Origin: Solobacterium sp. UBA3691
GTDB taxonomy: Bacteria; Bacillota_I; Bacilli_A; Erysipelotrichales; Erysipelotrichaceae
Assembly: GCA_002372175.1 (NCBI GenBank)
Contig: DFIS01000017.1
Coordinates: 1-63,947, forward strand
Direction of reading: 5' to 3'
Length of the DNA: 63,947 nt
Under the pieces are notes generated by a model. The model had not been told where the DNA came from. It saw nothing but the letters and a program-made list of their open reading frames with translations, and did not search any database. Shown piece by piece: positions 50,694-59,208 of the stretch (positions within the stretch are counted from its first letter, which is position 1; every line of letters begins with the position of its first letter). Made by a program: the position numbers and the translations under genes.

Positions 50694-51587
50694 TCACGCA
50701 TAATAGACTTTCTTGCGGCTGACCAGCAGATTGATGCAGGTGATCGTCAGCACGATTGCAAACAGGATCAGAGCAGCTGCCGAGGCAAAGGATGGATAAC
50801 CGCCGCTGTCACCGTACAGCATGTCATAGACATAACCGACGATCGTATTCATGCCGGCTGCGTTCAGATTTGTGCCGAAGATCGCCACGACATCACTGTA
50901 TGCCTTGAAAGCACCGATAAATCCGGTGATGACCAGATAGAAGATCATCGATGAGATCATCGGCAGTGTGATCCTGGTAAAGATACGCAGCCTGCCGGTA
51001 CCGTCCACCTTGGCAGCCTTGTACAGATCTTCATCCACGGAAGCCAGGGCACTGGTCAGGATCAGGATCTTGAACGGCAGCACCACCCAGACCGTATAGA
51101 AGCACAGCACAAACATCTTTGCCCAGTACGGACCTTCAATGAAATCCACGGAAGTACCGCCGAGAGCCGTAATGATCAGGTTGACAAAGCCCTCCGAGTA
51201 CGGTGTCTTCTTGAACAGGATCATGAACACAAGACCGACAGCCAGTGTATTCGTTACATACGGCAGGAAGAAGATCGTCTGGAAGAGTTCCTTGAATCTC
51301 GTTATCGAATTCAGTCCCAGCGAGATCAGAAGCGCAATGCCCGTGGAAAGCGGTACGGTGATGATGACCAGAATAAACGTATTCTTCACAGCCTGCAGAA
51401 AATACTGGTCATGAAGGACGTAGGAATAATTATAAAGACCCGTTCCGCGGTACGTCTGGGAGGCAAAATTATAGCCTTCTTCGACGGAATAGACCATGAC
51501 ATCAAACAGCGGATAGACCATGAAGGCAGTCAGAAACAGCACTGCCGGAAGCAGGTACAGCCATGCCTTTGCGCTACTTTTTATCAT
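50694..51587 (-). CDS. Sugar ABC transporter permease (UgpA/MalF type)
   Basis: This 297-residue permease has six helices and begins with AWLYLLPAVLFLTAFMVYPL. Its EAA loop reads DLYKAAKVDGTGRLRIFTRI. It overlaps the ATPase gene by 14 bases and forms the channel with the UgpE-type permease that follows. No frame damage is seen. Confidence 0.93.
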   Translation of the reverse strand: MIKSSAKAWLYLLPAVLFLTAFMVYPLFDVMVYSVEEGYNFASQTYRGTGLYNYSYVLHDQYFLQAVKNTFILVIITVPLSTGIALLISLGLNSITRFKELFQTIFFLPYVTNTLAVGLVFMILFKKTPYSEGFVNLIITALGGTSVDFIEGPYWAKMFVLCFYTVWVVLPFKILILTSALASVDEDLYKAAKVDGTGRLRIFTRITLPMISSMIFYLVITGFIGAFKAYSDVVAIFGTNLNAAGMNTIVGYVYDMLYGDSGGYPSFASAAALILFAIVLTITCINLLVSRKKVYYA

Positions 51588-52695
51588 GAGCGTTCCTCAG
51601 TTCCGTATAAATACGTTCTTCGGTGTCCTTGGCAAACAGACATACCTTCTCAGGTTTCAGCAGGAAATGCACATATTCCTGATCAGGATCGATCTGACTG
51701 CCTGAACTGATGATCGAACGTACGACCGTATTCTCACACAGTTCGTGTGTACTGACGATACTGGTATCTCTGCCCATGACCTCGATCCGTGACAGCTTCG
51801 TACGGAAAGGTCCGTTCTCCCGGAGGACAAAGCCCTCAGGACGGATGCCGACCCACACATCACGGTCTTCACTGCCCGGTGCTTCAAGCACTGCCTCGCT
51901 GCCGATCAGCAGCTTCCCGTCAGACAGCCTGCCGGCAAAGACATTGATCGCCGGTGTACCGAGAAACTTGGCTACGAACAGATTGACGGGATCATCATAC
52001 ACATCCTGCGGTTTGCCGATCTGCTGCAGCTCACCGTGATTCATGACAACGATCAGATCCGAGATCGACATCGCCTCTTCCTGATCATGTGTAACAAACA
52101 CGGTTGTGATCGCCGTTTCTCTCTGTATTCTGCGTATTTCTTCTCTGGTCTGCAGACGGAGTCTCGCATCCAGATTGGACAGCGGTTCATCCAGCAGTAA
52201 TACTCTGGGCTTCTTGACCAGAGCTCTGGCGATCGCCACACGCTGCTGCTGACCGCCGGACATCTCACTCGGCTTTCTGTCCATCAGGGCTTCGATCTGT
52301 ACCAGTTTTGCGGCTTCCAGAGCCTTCTCACGCATGACTTCCTTTGACAGCTTTGCGTCCCCTTTCAGATTCTCAAGCGGAAACATGATATTCTGTCTTA
52401 CCGTCAGATGCGGATACAGTGCATAGCTCTGAAAGACCATGCCTACACCGCGGTTCTCCGGCGGCAGTTTCGTCACATCATCATCACCGAAATAGATCTT
52501 TCCTTCGGTTGGTGTCTCCAGCCCGCAGATCATATTCAGCATGGTGCTCTTGCCGCAGCCGGAAGGTCCCAAAAGACCTACCAGTTTACCATCCGGGATC
52601 ACAAAACTGAAATCATTGACGGCTGTCACAAAGCCGCCTGCCTTGCGGTCCTGGCTGGGAAATCTCTTTGTCAGATGTTCCAAGACGATCTTCAT
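51574..52695 (-). CDS. Sugar ABC transporter ATP-binding protein (UgpC/MsmK type)
   Basis: This 373-residue ATPase has Walker A GPSGCGKSTML, signature MSGGQQQRVAIARAL, Walker B VLLLDEPLSNLDARL and a C-terminal TOBE domain (FVLRENGPFRTKL to the end). Having its own ATPase gene first in the operon differs from many Gram-positive sugar transporters, which share one MsmK. Order of transcription is ATPase, permease, permease, binding protein. Confidence 0.94.
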   Translation of the reverse strand: MKIVLEHLTKRFPSQDRKAGGFVTAVNDFSFVIPDGKLVGLLGPSGCGKSTMLNMICGLETPTEGKIYFGDDDVTKLPPENRGVGMVFQSYALYPHLTVRQNIMFPLENLKGDAKLSKEVMREKALEAAKLVQIEALMDRKPSEMSGGQQQRVAIARALVKKPRVLLLDEPLSNLDARLRLQTREEIRRIQRETAITTVFVTHDQEEAMSISDLIVVMNHGELQQIGKPQDVYDDPVNLFVAKFLGTPAINVFAGRLSDGKLLIGSEAVLEAPGSEDRDVWVGIRPEGFVLRENGPFRTKLSRIEVMGRDTSIVSTHELCENTVVRSIISSGSQIDPDQEYVHFLLKPEKVCLFAKDTEERIYTELRNAHDKK

Positions 52696-52795
52696 AAACG
52701 ATCCTCCACTACATATGGTTACATTGTATCACTTACAGGCCTGCGTCTCATCTTTTCCATTTTCGATTATAATAATCAAAAAGGAAGGTAAGTAT

Positions 52796-53521
52796 ATGAG
52801 CAGAACATGTTACTTTGCCGGAGCTACCGGGAATATCGGCAGAGGCGCCGTAAAGGCAATGGCGGAAAAAGGCATCAATGTTGTCATGGCAACACATGAT
52901 CCGGACAGTGCTGCAGATGTCATCAGCATGTGCAGGGACCTGCCCGGACAGGTATGCGCAGTTTCCAATAAACTGTCATACGACGAGATGACCGCATATA
53001 TTATCGACAAGTTCGGCTCTCTTGATATTCTCATCAGTAAGACCGGCGGTATGGACCCGCTGATCCCGCTCGAAGACATCACGGAGGATATGCTTTCTGC
53101 CAAATTCAGACATCAGGTCATCGCTCCGTTTGAAATGATACAGGCATTTCTGCCCTGTCTCAGAAGATCTGTATCAGGCCGCATCATTCTGCATTCTTCT
53201 CTCGGCGCTGTTAACGGTTATGCCGGTGAGAGTATCCCCGACAGTATCGGACGCAGCGGAACCATCACTTTGACAAAAGTTCTGGCCAGACAGCTTCTGA
53301 AAGACCACATTACCGTCAACTGTATCGCATACTCCGGAATGATCAACGATCATGAACCGAAACCGGGAGGATATGATACACGCATGTATACCGGAGATAT
53401 ACCTATGATGCGTCTTGCGGACAGCAGTGAATACGGTGCTCTTGTCAGCTATCTTGCTTCGGATGAGTCAGGGTTCATGACCGGACAGATCCTTGAACTG
53501 ACCGGCGGAATGCATATCTGA
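52796..53521 (+). CDS. SDR-fold protein lacking the catalytic Tyr and Lys
   Basis: This 241-residue protein has the SDR nucleotide loop (FAGATGNIGRGAVKAM, 8-22), and its C-terminal YLASDESGFMTGQILELTGG is typical of classical SDRs. The catalytic Tyr-x3-Lys should lie in the segment that here reads IPDSIGRSGT: Tyr is Asp149 and Lys is Arg153. NNAG is replaced by SKTGG. The fold is kept but the normal hydride-transfer chemistry is probably lost. AAGGAAGG sets the start, with TATAAT upstream. It converges on the hydrolase gene with no spacer. Confidence 0.82.
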   Translation: MSRTCYFAGATGNIGRGAVKAMAEKGINVVMATHDPDSAADVISMCRDLPGQVCAVSNKLSYDEMTAYIIDKFGSLDILISKTGGMDPLIPLEDITEDMLSAKFRHQVIAPFEMIQAFLPCLRRSVSGRIILHSSLGAVNGYAGESIPDSIGRSGTITLTKVLARQLLKDHITVNCIAYSGMINDHEPKPGGYDTRMYTGDIPMMRLADSSEYGALVSYLASDESGFMTGQILELTGGMHI

Positions 53522-54799
53522 TCACTTTACAAAATGTCTTGTCAGCCAGTCAGCCTGATGATCAAAAGTCAGGCTTTCTGTATCTCCGAATTCTGCAGAT
53601 ACGGGATAGATATTATGTGTTGCCCCTTCTGTAAAGGCGATCTCCTTATCAGCAGCCGCACTTCTTTCGTACAGGTATTCTGCCGCCAGATATTCATAGC
53701 CTCCGCTCATTCCCATGAACAGACTCGGACAGTGAATATACGGGATATTGCCGGGACCGCAGTTGAATGTATGATCCCAGTCGATTCCGTATACACCGTC
53801 TGCACCGACATGATAATCTTCATTTGCGCGTACTGCAGCACCGGACAGGAATTCACGCAGTGACAGATTTCTGACCGTAAAGTAACTGCCTGATGTTGTT
53901 TTTCTTGTCTGCGGCCTGCGGTGACAGTATATGATCTCTTCCGTGACTGTCCCGTCCCTGTGGATCAGCGGATACGGATGCCGGCTGTGTGCAAGCAGGG
54001 TTATATCCTGCGGAATCAGCTTATTGCAGGGAGCAATCTGTGCGGCACCGGTGACCGGATACGGCATATCATCACGGTATCTGCCGTTACCGCTTTCGAT
54101 CCTTGCCAGTTCCTTTACCGCTGCATCGATAATACGGTTATTACGCTCTGCCTGTGCCTTATAGTACATCCTCCGGAAGTCTTCGGCATATACTGTGTCT
54201 TCTTCTCTGTATCCGTTATCTGCAGCATAGATATCAAAACGGTGATCCAGATCCATGCCGTTCCCTTCTTCGCTCACTGCCGGATCAATACTCAGCAGGG
54301 TCATCGCCCCGTTTCCGTAGTTAGCATCGATCAGCATGAGTCCGTCTGCCTTCGGCAGTACTTCATCATCCTTCAGCGTACAGGCATACAGCATATTCTC
54401 CTTCATCGAAGCAGGACCGTTTTCGGCTGCTCTCTGGTACGCTGTCATGATCGTAGCGCCGCCGGAGTGTCCCATCAGCACAACATGTTCGATACCGGGA
54501 AGTGCTTTCAGAAACAGCACGGCATCCCTGACTGCCAGCATCTGTTTTTCCAGAGACGTACGCTGTCCGGCACTGCCGCCAAGAGTAACAAAACCTCTTT
54601 CCGCCAGTCCCCGCGCCATCGCAAAGAAACTGTAATCTGCCTCATGCATGAGAAGTATGCCTACTTTCGCCCTTTCATCCCGGTCAGCAGGTTCATACAG
54701 GGTGCATTTGTTGTTTCCGGGCAGGACCACGCAGGTATCCTTCACTTTGTCATTGTCTGTTCTAATTATCGTTTGCTTTGTTCTGTCGTAGATCAGCAT
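53522..54799 (-). CDS. Alpha/beta hydrolase
   Basis: This 425-residue protein has an alpha/beta-hydrolase core: oxyanion region VGILLMHEADYSFFA, nucleophile elbow VVLMGHSGGATI (about residue 112), and a late histidine in EGATHNIYPV. An insertion of about 180 residues between strands forms a lid. No signal peptide is visible. AGAGGTGG precedes the ATG. The substrate is unknown; the style is that of bacterial carboxylesterases or acyl-hydrolases acting on small molecules. Confidence 0.82.
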   Translation of the reverse strand: MLIYDRTKQTIIRTDNDKVKDTCVVLPGNNKCTLYEPADRDERAKVGILLMHEADYSFFAMARGLAERGFVTLGGSAGQRTSLEKQMLAVRDAVLFLKALPGIEHVVLMGHSGGATIMTAYQRAAENGPASMKENMLYACTLKDDEVLPKADGLMLIDANYGNGAMTLLSIDPAVSEEGNGMDLDHRFDIYAADNGYREEDTVYAEDFRRMYYKAQAERNNRIIDAAVKELARIESGNGRYRDDMPYPVTGAAQIAPCNKLIPQDITLLAHSRHPYPLIHRDGTVTEEIIYCHRRPQTRKTTSGSYFTVRNLSLREFLSGAAVRANEDYHVGADGVYGIDWDHTFNCGPGNIPYIHCPSLFMGMSGGYEYLAAEYLYERSAAADKEIAFTEGATHNIYPVSAEFGDTESLTFDHQADWLTRHFVK

Positions 54800-54868
54800 G
54801 TATGTCCACCTCTTTCATATATTTTACTAAAAGATCATTCGTTCATGTGCCCTCCAGTTTCAATTACC

Positions 54869-54877
54869 TGTTATACT
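54869..54877 (+). promoter_or_regulatory. Extended -10 promoter of rluD-like gene, predicted leaderless
   Basis: TGTTATACT is an extended -10 element. Six bases separate it from ATG 54884, and there is no ribosome-binding site, so the mRNA should start at the start codon. Confidence 0.7.
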
Positions 54878-54883
54878 GTAGCC

Positions 54884-55774
54884 ATGAAATACGAAATGAG
54901 ACCCGGAAGACTGGAACTGATCATGAGTCCTGCTGAGGAAGGCAAGACCCTGCAGGCATTCTGTGATGATCTGGTCATTCCCGCAAAGAAACAGAAGAAA
55001 CTGGAACTGCTTGTCAACCGTGCACATGTGCAGGATCTTACCGTGACCCTGCATGCCGGTGATACGCTGATGATCCCGCTGGAAAGCGAAGACGTGGATT
55101 ATACACCAGCCGAAAGAGAGTGCCGCATCATCTATGAGGATGATCTTGTCTACATTGCCCATAAGTATCCCGGGATGATCGTCCATAACGGTACGGAGGA
55201 TACGGAGACGCTGGCCGCCCAGGCAGCACGCTATCAGCTCAATGCCGGCATTCATGCACCTGTACGCTACATTCACCGTCTGGACAGAGAAACGACCGGA
55301 CTGGTGCTGTTTGTCAAAGTCCCCCTGCTGCAGGGCTGGTATGACCGCAAACTGCAGGAGAAGGCCATTGTCCGCGAGTATCTTGCGATATGTGCAGGCA
55401 AAGCCAGAGCCGGACAGAAGTTCACGTTCAATGACAGGATCGGCAGAGACCGCCATGTCAGCGGCAAATACCGTGTATCCGAAAGCGGCAGGGAAGCCTG
55501 TACATATGCCGAATGTCTTGAACGCAAAGGTCCCTATGCCCTCTTCCGCTGTACGCTGGATACCGGCAGAACACACCAGATCAGGGTCCACCTCAGCGCC
55601 CACAAGCAGCCGATCGTCAATGATCCGCTGTACGGTGTGCCTGATGAGACCTTCCGGCAGATGGGATTATGGGCATACCGCATCAGCTTTCCCGATCCCT
55701 TCACCGGTGAGATCATCACTGCCGAAGACTACCCCAACCGGGATTACCGCATGTTCAGAAGCATGAAAAAATGA
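54884..55774 (+). CDS. RluA-family pseudouridine synthase
   Basis: This 296-residue enzyme converts uridines of 23S rRNA (RluD/RluC type) or tRNA to pseudouridine. An S4-like N-terminal part is followed by the catalytic core: DLVYIAHKYPGMIVHNG, the aspartate motif YIHRLDRETTGLVLF (about 120-134), and LDTGRTHQIRVHLSAHKQPI with NDPLYG. ATG 54884 is chosen on homology and the -10 position; 321 upstream in-frame codons lie opposite the hydrolase gene and are rejected. It ends in a strong terminator. Confidence 0.92.
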   Translation: MKYEMRPGRLELIMSPAEEGKTLQAFCDDLVIPAKKQKKLELLVNRAHVQDLTVTLHAGDTLMIPLESEDVDYTPAERECRIIYEDDLVYIAHKYPGMIVHNGTEDTETLAAQAARYQLNAGIHAPVRYIHRLDRETTGLVLFVKVPLLQGWYDRKLQEKAIVREYLAICAGKARAGQKFTFNDRIGRDRHVSGKYRVSESGREACTYAECLERKGPYALFRCTLDTGRTHQIRVHLSAHKQPIVNDPLYGVPDETFRQMGLWAYRISFPDPFTGEIITAEDYPNRDYRMFRSMKK

Positions 55775-55795
55775 CGGACAGCATCCGTCATTTTT
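55767..55795. terminator. Bidirectional terminator after the pseudouridine synthase
   Basis: AAAAATGACGGA and TCCGTCATTTTT pair around five bases, with long A and T runs. The stop codon lies in the left arm. Confidence 0.9.
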
Positions 55796-55818
55796 CATTT
55801 CCGTATATATTCTGTAAC

Positions 55819-57252
55819 TTATACAACAACGAAGAACTTGATCAGGAACAGAACTGCGATCACATAGGAAAGCACAGAGACTTCCTTAGCATTGCCGGAG
55901 AAGATCTTGATGATCGTATAGGAGATCATGGCAAGACCGATAGCATGTCCGATAGAACCGGAGATCGGCATAGCCAGCAGCATGATGAATACCGGTACGA
56001 CCTGGTCAATATCATCAAAGTTGACATTGCGCAGACCCTGAAGCATCAGGATACCGACATAGATCAGTGCTGAAGAAGTAGCGGCAGCAGGAATGATCGC
56101 AGCCAGCGGCGCAATGAACATGCAGGCAAGGAAAACAAGACCCGTCGTCAGGGCTGTGAGACCCGTACGGCCGCCTGCCTCAACACCGGCAGCAGACTCG
56201 ATAAATGTCGTAACTGTAGATGTACCTGTGAGAGCACCGGCAACAGTACCGACAGCGTCAGACAGCAGAGCTTCCTTCATCTGCGGCATATTGCCGTTTT
56301 CATCTGTCATACCGGCACGGGAAGCTGTACCTACCAGAGTACCGATCGTATCGAACATGTCGATCATGCAGAATGTGATGATCAGCGTGATCGCTGTGAA
56401 CCAGCCTATTTTCATGAAGCCGGCAAAGTCAAACTTGAACAGGGTCGTGGCGATCATATCACCAAACGGAGGCAGCCAGGAAGCTGTTGCCAGGCTGGCA
56501 AACGGATTCGTGTGGAAGAAGAGAGCCTGTCCTGCCCAGTAGACGACAGAAGCAACCAGCATACCGATCAGTACGGCAGCCTTATGACCCTTCTTGGCAA
56601 GCAGAATGATCGTAAACAGACCGACAAACATCGTAACAACAGTCAGCAGCATGATGCCGTATTCCGCACCCATGCCTGTAGAGATCGTACTCGGTGTAAG
56701 AGCACCGAAGAAGTCACGCATGACATAGAACGGTGTTGTATAGCCGTTGCCTTCTGCGTAGATACCGACGTTGGAGCCAAAGCCGATGTTCATCAGCATC
56801 AGTCCGATCGAAGGCGCAATACCAAGACGGACACCAAGCGGGATCGCGCTGACGATCTTCTCACGGATGTTCAGAACACTCAGGCAGATGAAGACGATAC
56901 CTTCAACAAGAATGATCACCAGAGCTGCCTGGAAAGCACTTGTATAATCCGTACCTGTAAGCGCGGCAATATTACCTGCAACAACAGCGAAGAAGCTGTT
57001 CAGACCCATACCGGGAGCCATCGCAAACGGTTTGTTGGCCAGGAATGCCATACATACGGTACCGATTGCCGAAGCAATACATGTTGCCAGGAAGACGCCG
57101 TTCCAGAGCGGTGTGCCGACTGCGAATCCGGTCAAGAGATTCGGATTCAGCGCAATAATGTAGGCCATGGTCATGAATGTTGTAAGACCGGCTAGGATCT
57201 CGGTACGAACATTTGTACCATTCTCCTTAAGTTTAAATAACTGTTCTAACAT
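55819..57252 (-). CDS. NCS2-family (AzgA/PbuG-type) purine permease
   Basis: This 477-residue protein has 12 to 14 membrane helices. The signature GLTTFMTMAYIIALNPNLL, MAPGMGLNSFFAVV, and the carboxylate motif region TSTVTTFIESAAGVEAGGRTG are those of proton-driven hypoxanthine, guanine or adenine importers. The start at 57252 follows GGAGGGG; two in-frame ATGs upstream have no such site. A structured leader with a terminator-like hairpin precedes it. Confidence 0.92.
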   Translation of the reverse strand: MLEQLFKLKENGTNVRTEILAGLTTFMTMAYIIALNPNLLTGFAVGTPLWNGVFLATCIASAIGTVCMAFLANKPFAMAPGMGLNSFFAVVAGNIAALTGTDYTSAFQAALVIILVEGIVFICLSVLNIREKIVSAIPLGVRLGIAPSIGLMLMNIGFGSNVGIYAEGNGYTTPFYVMRDFFGALTPSTISTGMGAEYGIMLLTVVTMFVGLFTIILLAKKGHKAAVLIGMLVASVVYWAGQALFFHTNPFASLATASWLPPFGDMIATTLFKFDFAGFMKIGWFTAITLIITFCMIDMFDTIGTLVGTASRAGMTDENGNMPQMKEALLSDAVGTVAGALTGTSTVTTFIESAAGVEAGGRTGLTALTTGLVFLACMFIAPLAAIIPAAATSSALIYVGILMLQGLRNVNFDDIDQVVPVFIMLLAMPISGSIGHAIGLAMISYTIIKIFSGNAKEVSVLSYVIAVLFLIKFFVVV

Positions 57253-57386
57253 ATTCCCCTCCATATCCTTGAAAAACAAAAATACTTCTGCAATACCTCA
57301 AAAAAGCAGAAGACACATACAGAATCCCCTGTATGCGTGCAATGTAAGAACAAAGAAAATTATAGACCCGACACCGATTTTTGAAA
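57253..57386 (-). promoter_or_regulatory. Promoter and attenuator-like leader of the purine permease gene
   Basis: On the minus strand TTTCAA (57381-57386), 16 bases and TATAAT (57359-57364) form a promoter. The leader then folds hairpin CATACAG/CTGTATG (57316-57335, loop GGGATT) and hairpin CTTCTGC/GCAGAAG (57285-57312) followed by TATTTTTGTTTTTC, which looks like an intrinsic terminator. The ribosome-binding site comes after it. Premature termination under some signal is likely. It does not match the purine riboswitch core. Confidence 0.6.
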
Positions 57387-57433
57387 AGCAAAAGACAGAA
57401 ACCATGCATGATTTCTGTCATTTATCTCAATAT

Positions 57434-58144
57434 TTACAGGCCGAGCCAGCACCGCAGATCATGCATATCACCCTGCGCGCAGGTACTGATATCAATATTC
57501 TTACTGTTGATCAGATCTCTTGTCAGCAGGAAGACATCCATGCCAAGGCTGCCTGCAGGCAGATCTTCACCGGCATCATTGCCGACCATTGCACATTTGC
57601 GGGGATCGATGCCCATCTTATCCGTGATCTCCTTGAAATACAGAGGATTGGGCTTGCAGAATGAGCAATCCTCATATGTCGTCACCATATCCAGATCATT
57701 CAGATCCAGTCCGGCCCAGCGTATTCTCTCCTGCGTAGCGACCCGCGGAAACAGCGGATTGGTCGCCAGAATAACGGTATATCCGGCTTTCTTCAGATCA
57801 TGGATGATCACCGCAGCGTCCGGATCAAAGCCCGTGCTTGCCTGTACCTTGGGGAATTCCTGCCGGTAGAATGTATCAAAGACATCATAGGAAGACCGGT
57901 TATCCCTGCCGGTAACCTGATCAAATACCTGCCAGAAACGCTCTTCATTGGTCATCGTGCCGTCGTTGGCCGTCATCGCTGCCGTGCCCTTCCATACCGC
58001 CTGCACCGTTGCCTGCGGATCATAGCCGTAAGGAGCCAGCCAGGCCGCCAGACGCCCGAAATAATCTTTGACGAACAGATCCTGATCCATCGGCAGTAAA
58101 GTACCGTCCAGATCAAATAAAACCGTTGTAATCTCTTTTCTCAT
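57434..58144 (-). CDS. HAD-superfamily hydrolase
   Basis: This 236-residue phosphatase has motif I VLFDLDGTLLPMD (nucleophile Asp and general-acid Asp), motif II in VILATNP, motif III lysine in FCKPNPLYF, and motif IV MVGNDAGEDL. A helical cap lies after motif I. The substrate is unknown. GGAGTG about ten bases before ATG 58144 sets the start; 15 further upstream codons are rejected. Confidence 0.9.
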   Translation of the reverse strand: MRKEITTVLFDLDGTLLPMDQDLFVKDYFGRLAAWLAPYGYDPQATVQAVWKGTAAMTANDGTMTNEERFWQVFDQVTGRDNRSSYDVFDTFYRQEFPKVQASTGFDPDAAVIIHDLKKAGYTVILATNPLFPRVATQERIRWAGLDLNDLDMVTTYEDCSFCKPNPLYFKEITDKMGIDPRKCAMVGNDAGEDLPAGSLGMDVFLLTRDLINSKNIDISTCAQGDMHDLRCWLGL

Positions 58145-58273
58145 ACACTTCACTCCGTTACTTCCGGATCCGCAGAATATGTGATGCACATCCTGCCTGT
58201 GCCGTTATTATATGCGGTATATACCGTTCCCATAAACTAACAAATTCCTGTATATTTCCGTACATACCGTAAC

Positions 58274-58374
58274 ACGAAAATACTCTCCTTACGGAGAGTA
58301 CTTTCTTTTATTTGAGGGGATTCATATTACAACAGTTCTCAGATGAGGGGGTTCTGAGAACCTCAGACTTCCTG
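58274..58374 (-). ncRNA. Candidate small regulatory RNA with C-rich loops
   Basis: The 508-base gap between the HAD gene and folT holds a second transcription unit on the minus strand. It has TTGGCG (58404-58409), 17 bases and TATAAG (58381-58386), predicted start about 58374, and an intrinsic terminator (TACTCTCC/GGAGAGTA with loop GTAA, 58281-58300, then TTTTCG). Between them a hairpin GTTCTCAG/CTGAGAAC exposes AACCCCCTCAT, and an unpaired stretch carries TCCCCTCA. C-rich loops of this kind in Bacillota sRNAs pair with Shine-Dalgarno sequences. No open frame is seen. Bases 58145-58273 hold nothing I recognise. Confidence 0.5.
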
Positions 58375-58477
58375 TCTACGCTTATAATATACAAATTTAC
58401 TTCCGCCAAAATTTGTACAAATTATGTGAATTCATGTGAGATATATTTGAAAATATCCTGTGTACAGAGAATATGTA

Positions 58478-58507
58478 TTGACTAACATATCAGACTCAAC
58501 GTAAACT
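58478..58507 (+). promoter_or_regulatory. Promoter of the folT riboswitch transcript
   Basis: TTGACT (58478-58483), an 18-base spacer and TAAACT (58502-58507), just before the riboswitch aptamer. Confidence 0.6.
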
Positions 58508-58515
58508 TTGCTTGT

Positions 58516-58653
58516 TCAAGTGCGAAGCGTTAAGTGCCGGATGAAACAGGGACTCGTCCGGACGAAAAGATCAGAGATCTTGCGGTGCAGCACATCTCCC
58601 CGTGTGAAAAGACCTTCTTTTTCACAGATCCAAGGGTGAGAAAGGAGGTTTTT
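58516..58653 (+). promoter_or_regulatory. Tetrahydrofolate (THF) riboswitch controlling folT
   Basis: The aptamer follows the THF riboswitch pattern: GCGTTAAGTG (58527-58536), a stem CCGGA/TCCGG, ACGAA (58562-58566), the small hairpin AAGATC/GATCTT (58567-58581), and GCGGTG (58582-58587), closed by GTGC/GCAC (58520-58523 and 58590-58593). Downstream, ACCTTCTTTTTCAC (58612-58625) can pair over all 14 bases, two as G-U, with the ribosome-binding region at 58636-58649. A competing hairpin TGTGAAAAG/CTTTTTCACA (58603-58626) would free that region. This is control of translation initiation. Confidence 0.92.
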
Positions 58654-59208
58654 ATGTTTAAGAAAGACTACTGGACTTCCTCCGCAGCCAAACTGCGGTC
58701 CACCAAATTCCTCGCTGTCATGGCGATCATGATCGCCATGAAGGTCGTGATCTCAGCCTGGTATATTCCGGTCGGCGAGAATCTGCGCATTCATGTCACC
58801 TTCTTTATCACAGCGATCGAAGGCTGTATCCTCGGTCCTGTGGCAGCTGCCGTATCCGGCGGTATTACCGATATTCTGAGTTTTATGATCCATCCTACCG
58901 GTCCCTTCTTCTTCGGGTATACACTCTCATCCATGGCAGGATCCTTCATCTACGGTCTCCTGTTCTACAGAACCAGAGTTACCCTGCCCCGGATCATTGC
59001 CGCAAAGGCACTGGTCAACTACCTGGTCAATGTCCTGATGGGATCCCTGTGGTCGGCAATGATGTTCTCCAAGGGATATATCTTCTACGCTACCCAGAGT
59101 GTAATAAAAAATACGCTCCTGCTTCCGCTTGAGATCGCTGCTCTCTATGCGGTCTTCAGGATCGTACTTCCCATACTTCAGCACCGGCAGATGATCAGAT
59201 ATGACTGA
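58654..59208 (+). CDS. folT: Folate ECF transporter S component FolT
   Basis: This 184-residue membrane protein has six helices and is the substrate-binding unit for folate of an energy-coupling-factor transporter. Segments typical of the folate family are present: LAVMAIMIAMKVVISAWYIP with the ENLRIHVTFF region, then HPTGPFFFGYTLSSMAGSFI. AAAGGAGG precedes the ATG; an in-frame extension to 58534 reads the riboswitch and is rejected. The THF riboswitch upstream confirms the substrate class. The shared EcfA/A'/T module is not in this window. Confidence 0.94.
   Translation: MFKKDYWTSSAAKLRSTKFLAVMAIMIAMKVVISAWYIPVGENLRIHVTFFITAIEGCILGPVAAAVSGGITDILSFMIHPTGPFFFGYTLSSMAGSFIYGLLFYRTRVTLPRIIAAKALVNYLVNVLMGSLWSAMMFSKGYIFYATQSVIKNTLLLPLEIAALYAVFRIVLPILQHRQMIRYD

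Noticed and set aside
53921..54883. A 321-codon N-terminal extension of the pseudouridine synthase
   Set aside because: It is antisense to the alpha/beta hydrolase; the synthase homology and the -10 box both fix the start at 54884.
57253..57386. A purine riboswitch before the NCS2 permease
   Set aside because: The three-way junction sequence around the conserved core is not recognisable; the leader has two consecutive hairpins instead.
58478..58653. A preQ1 or other folate-unrelated riboswitch upstream of folT
   Set aside because: The order GCGTTAAGTG, stem, ACGAA, hairpin, GCGGTG fits the THF riboswitch and the downstream gene is a folate S component.
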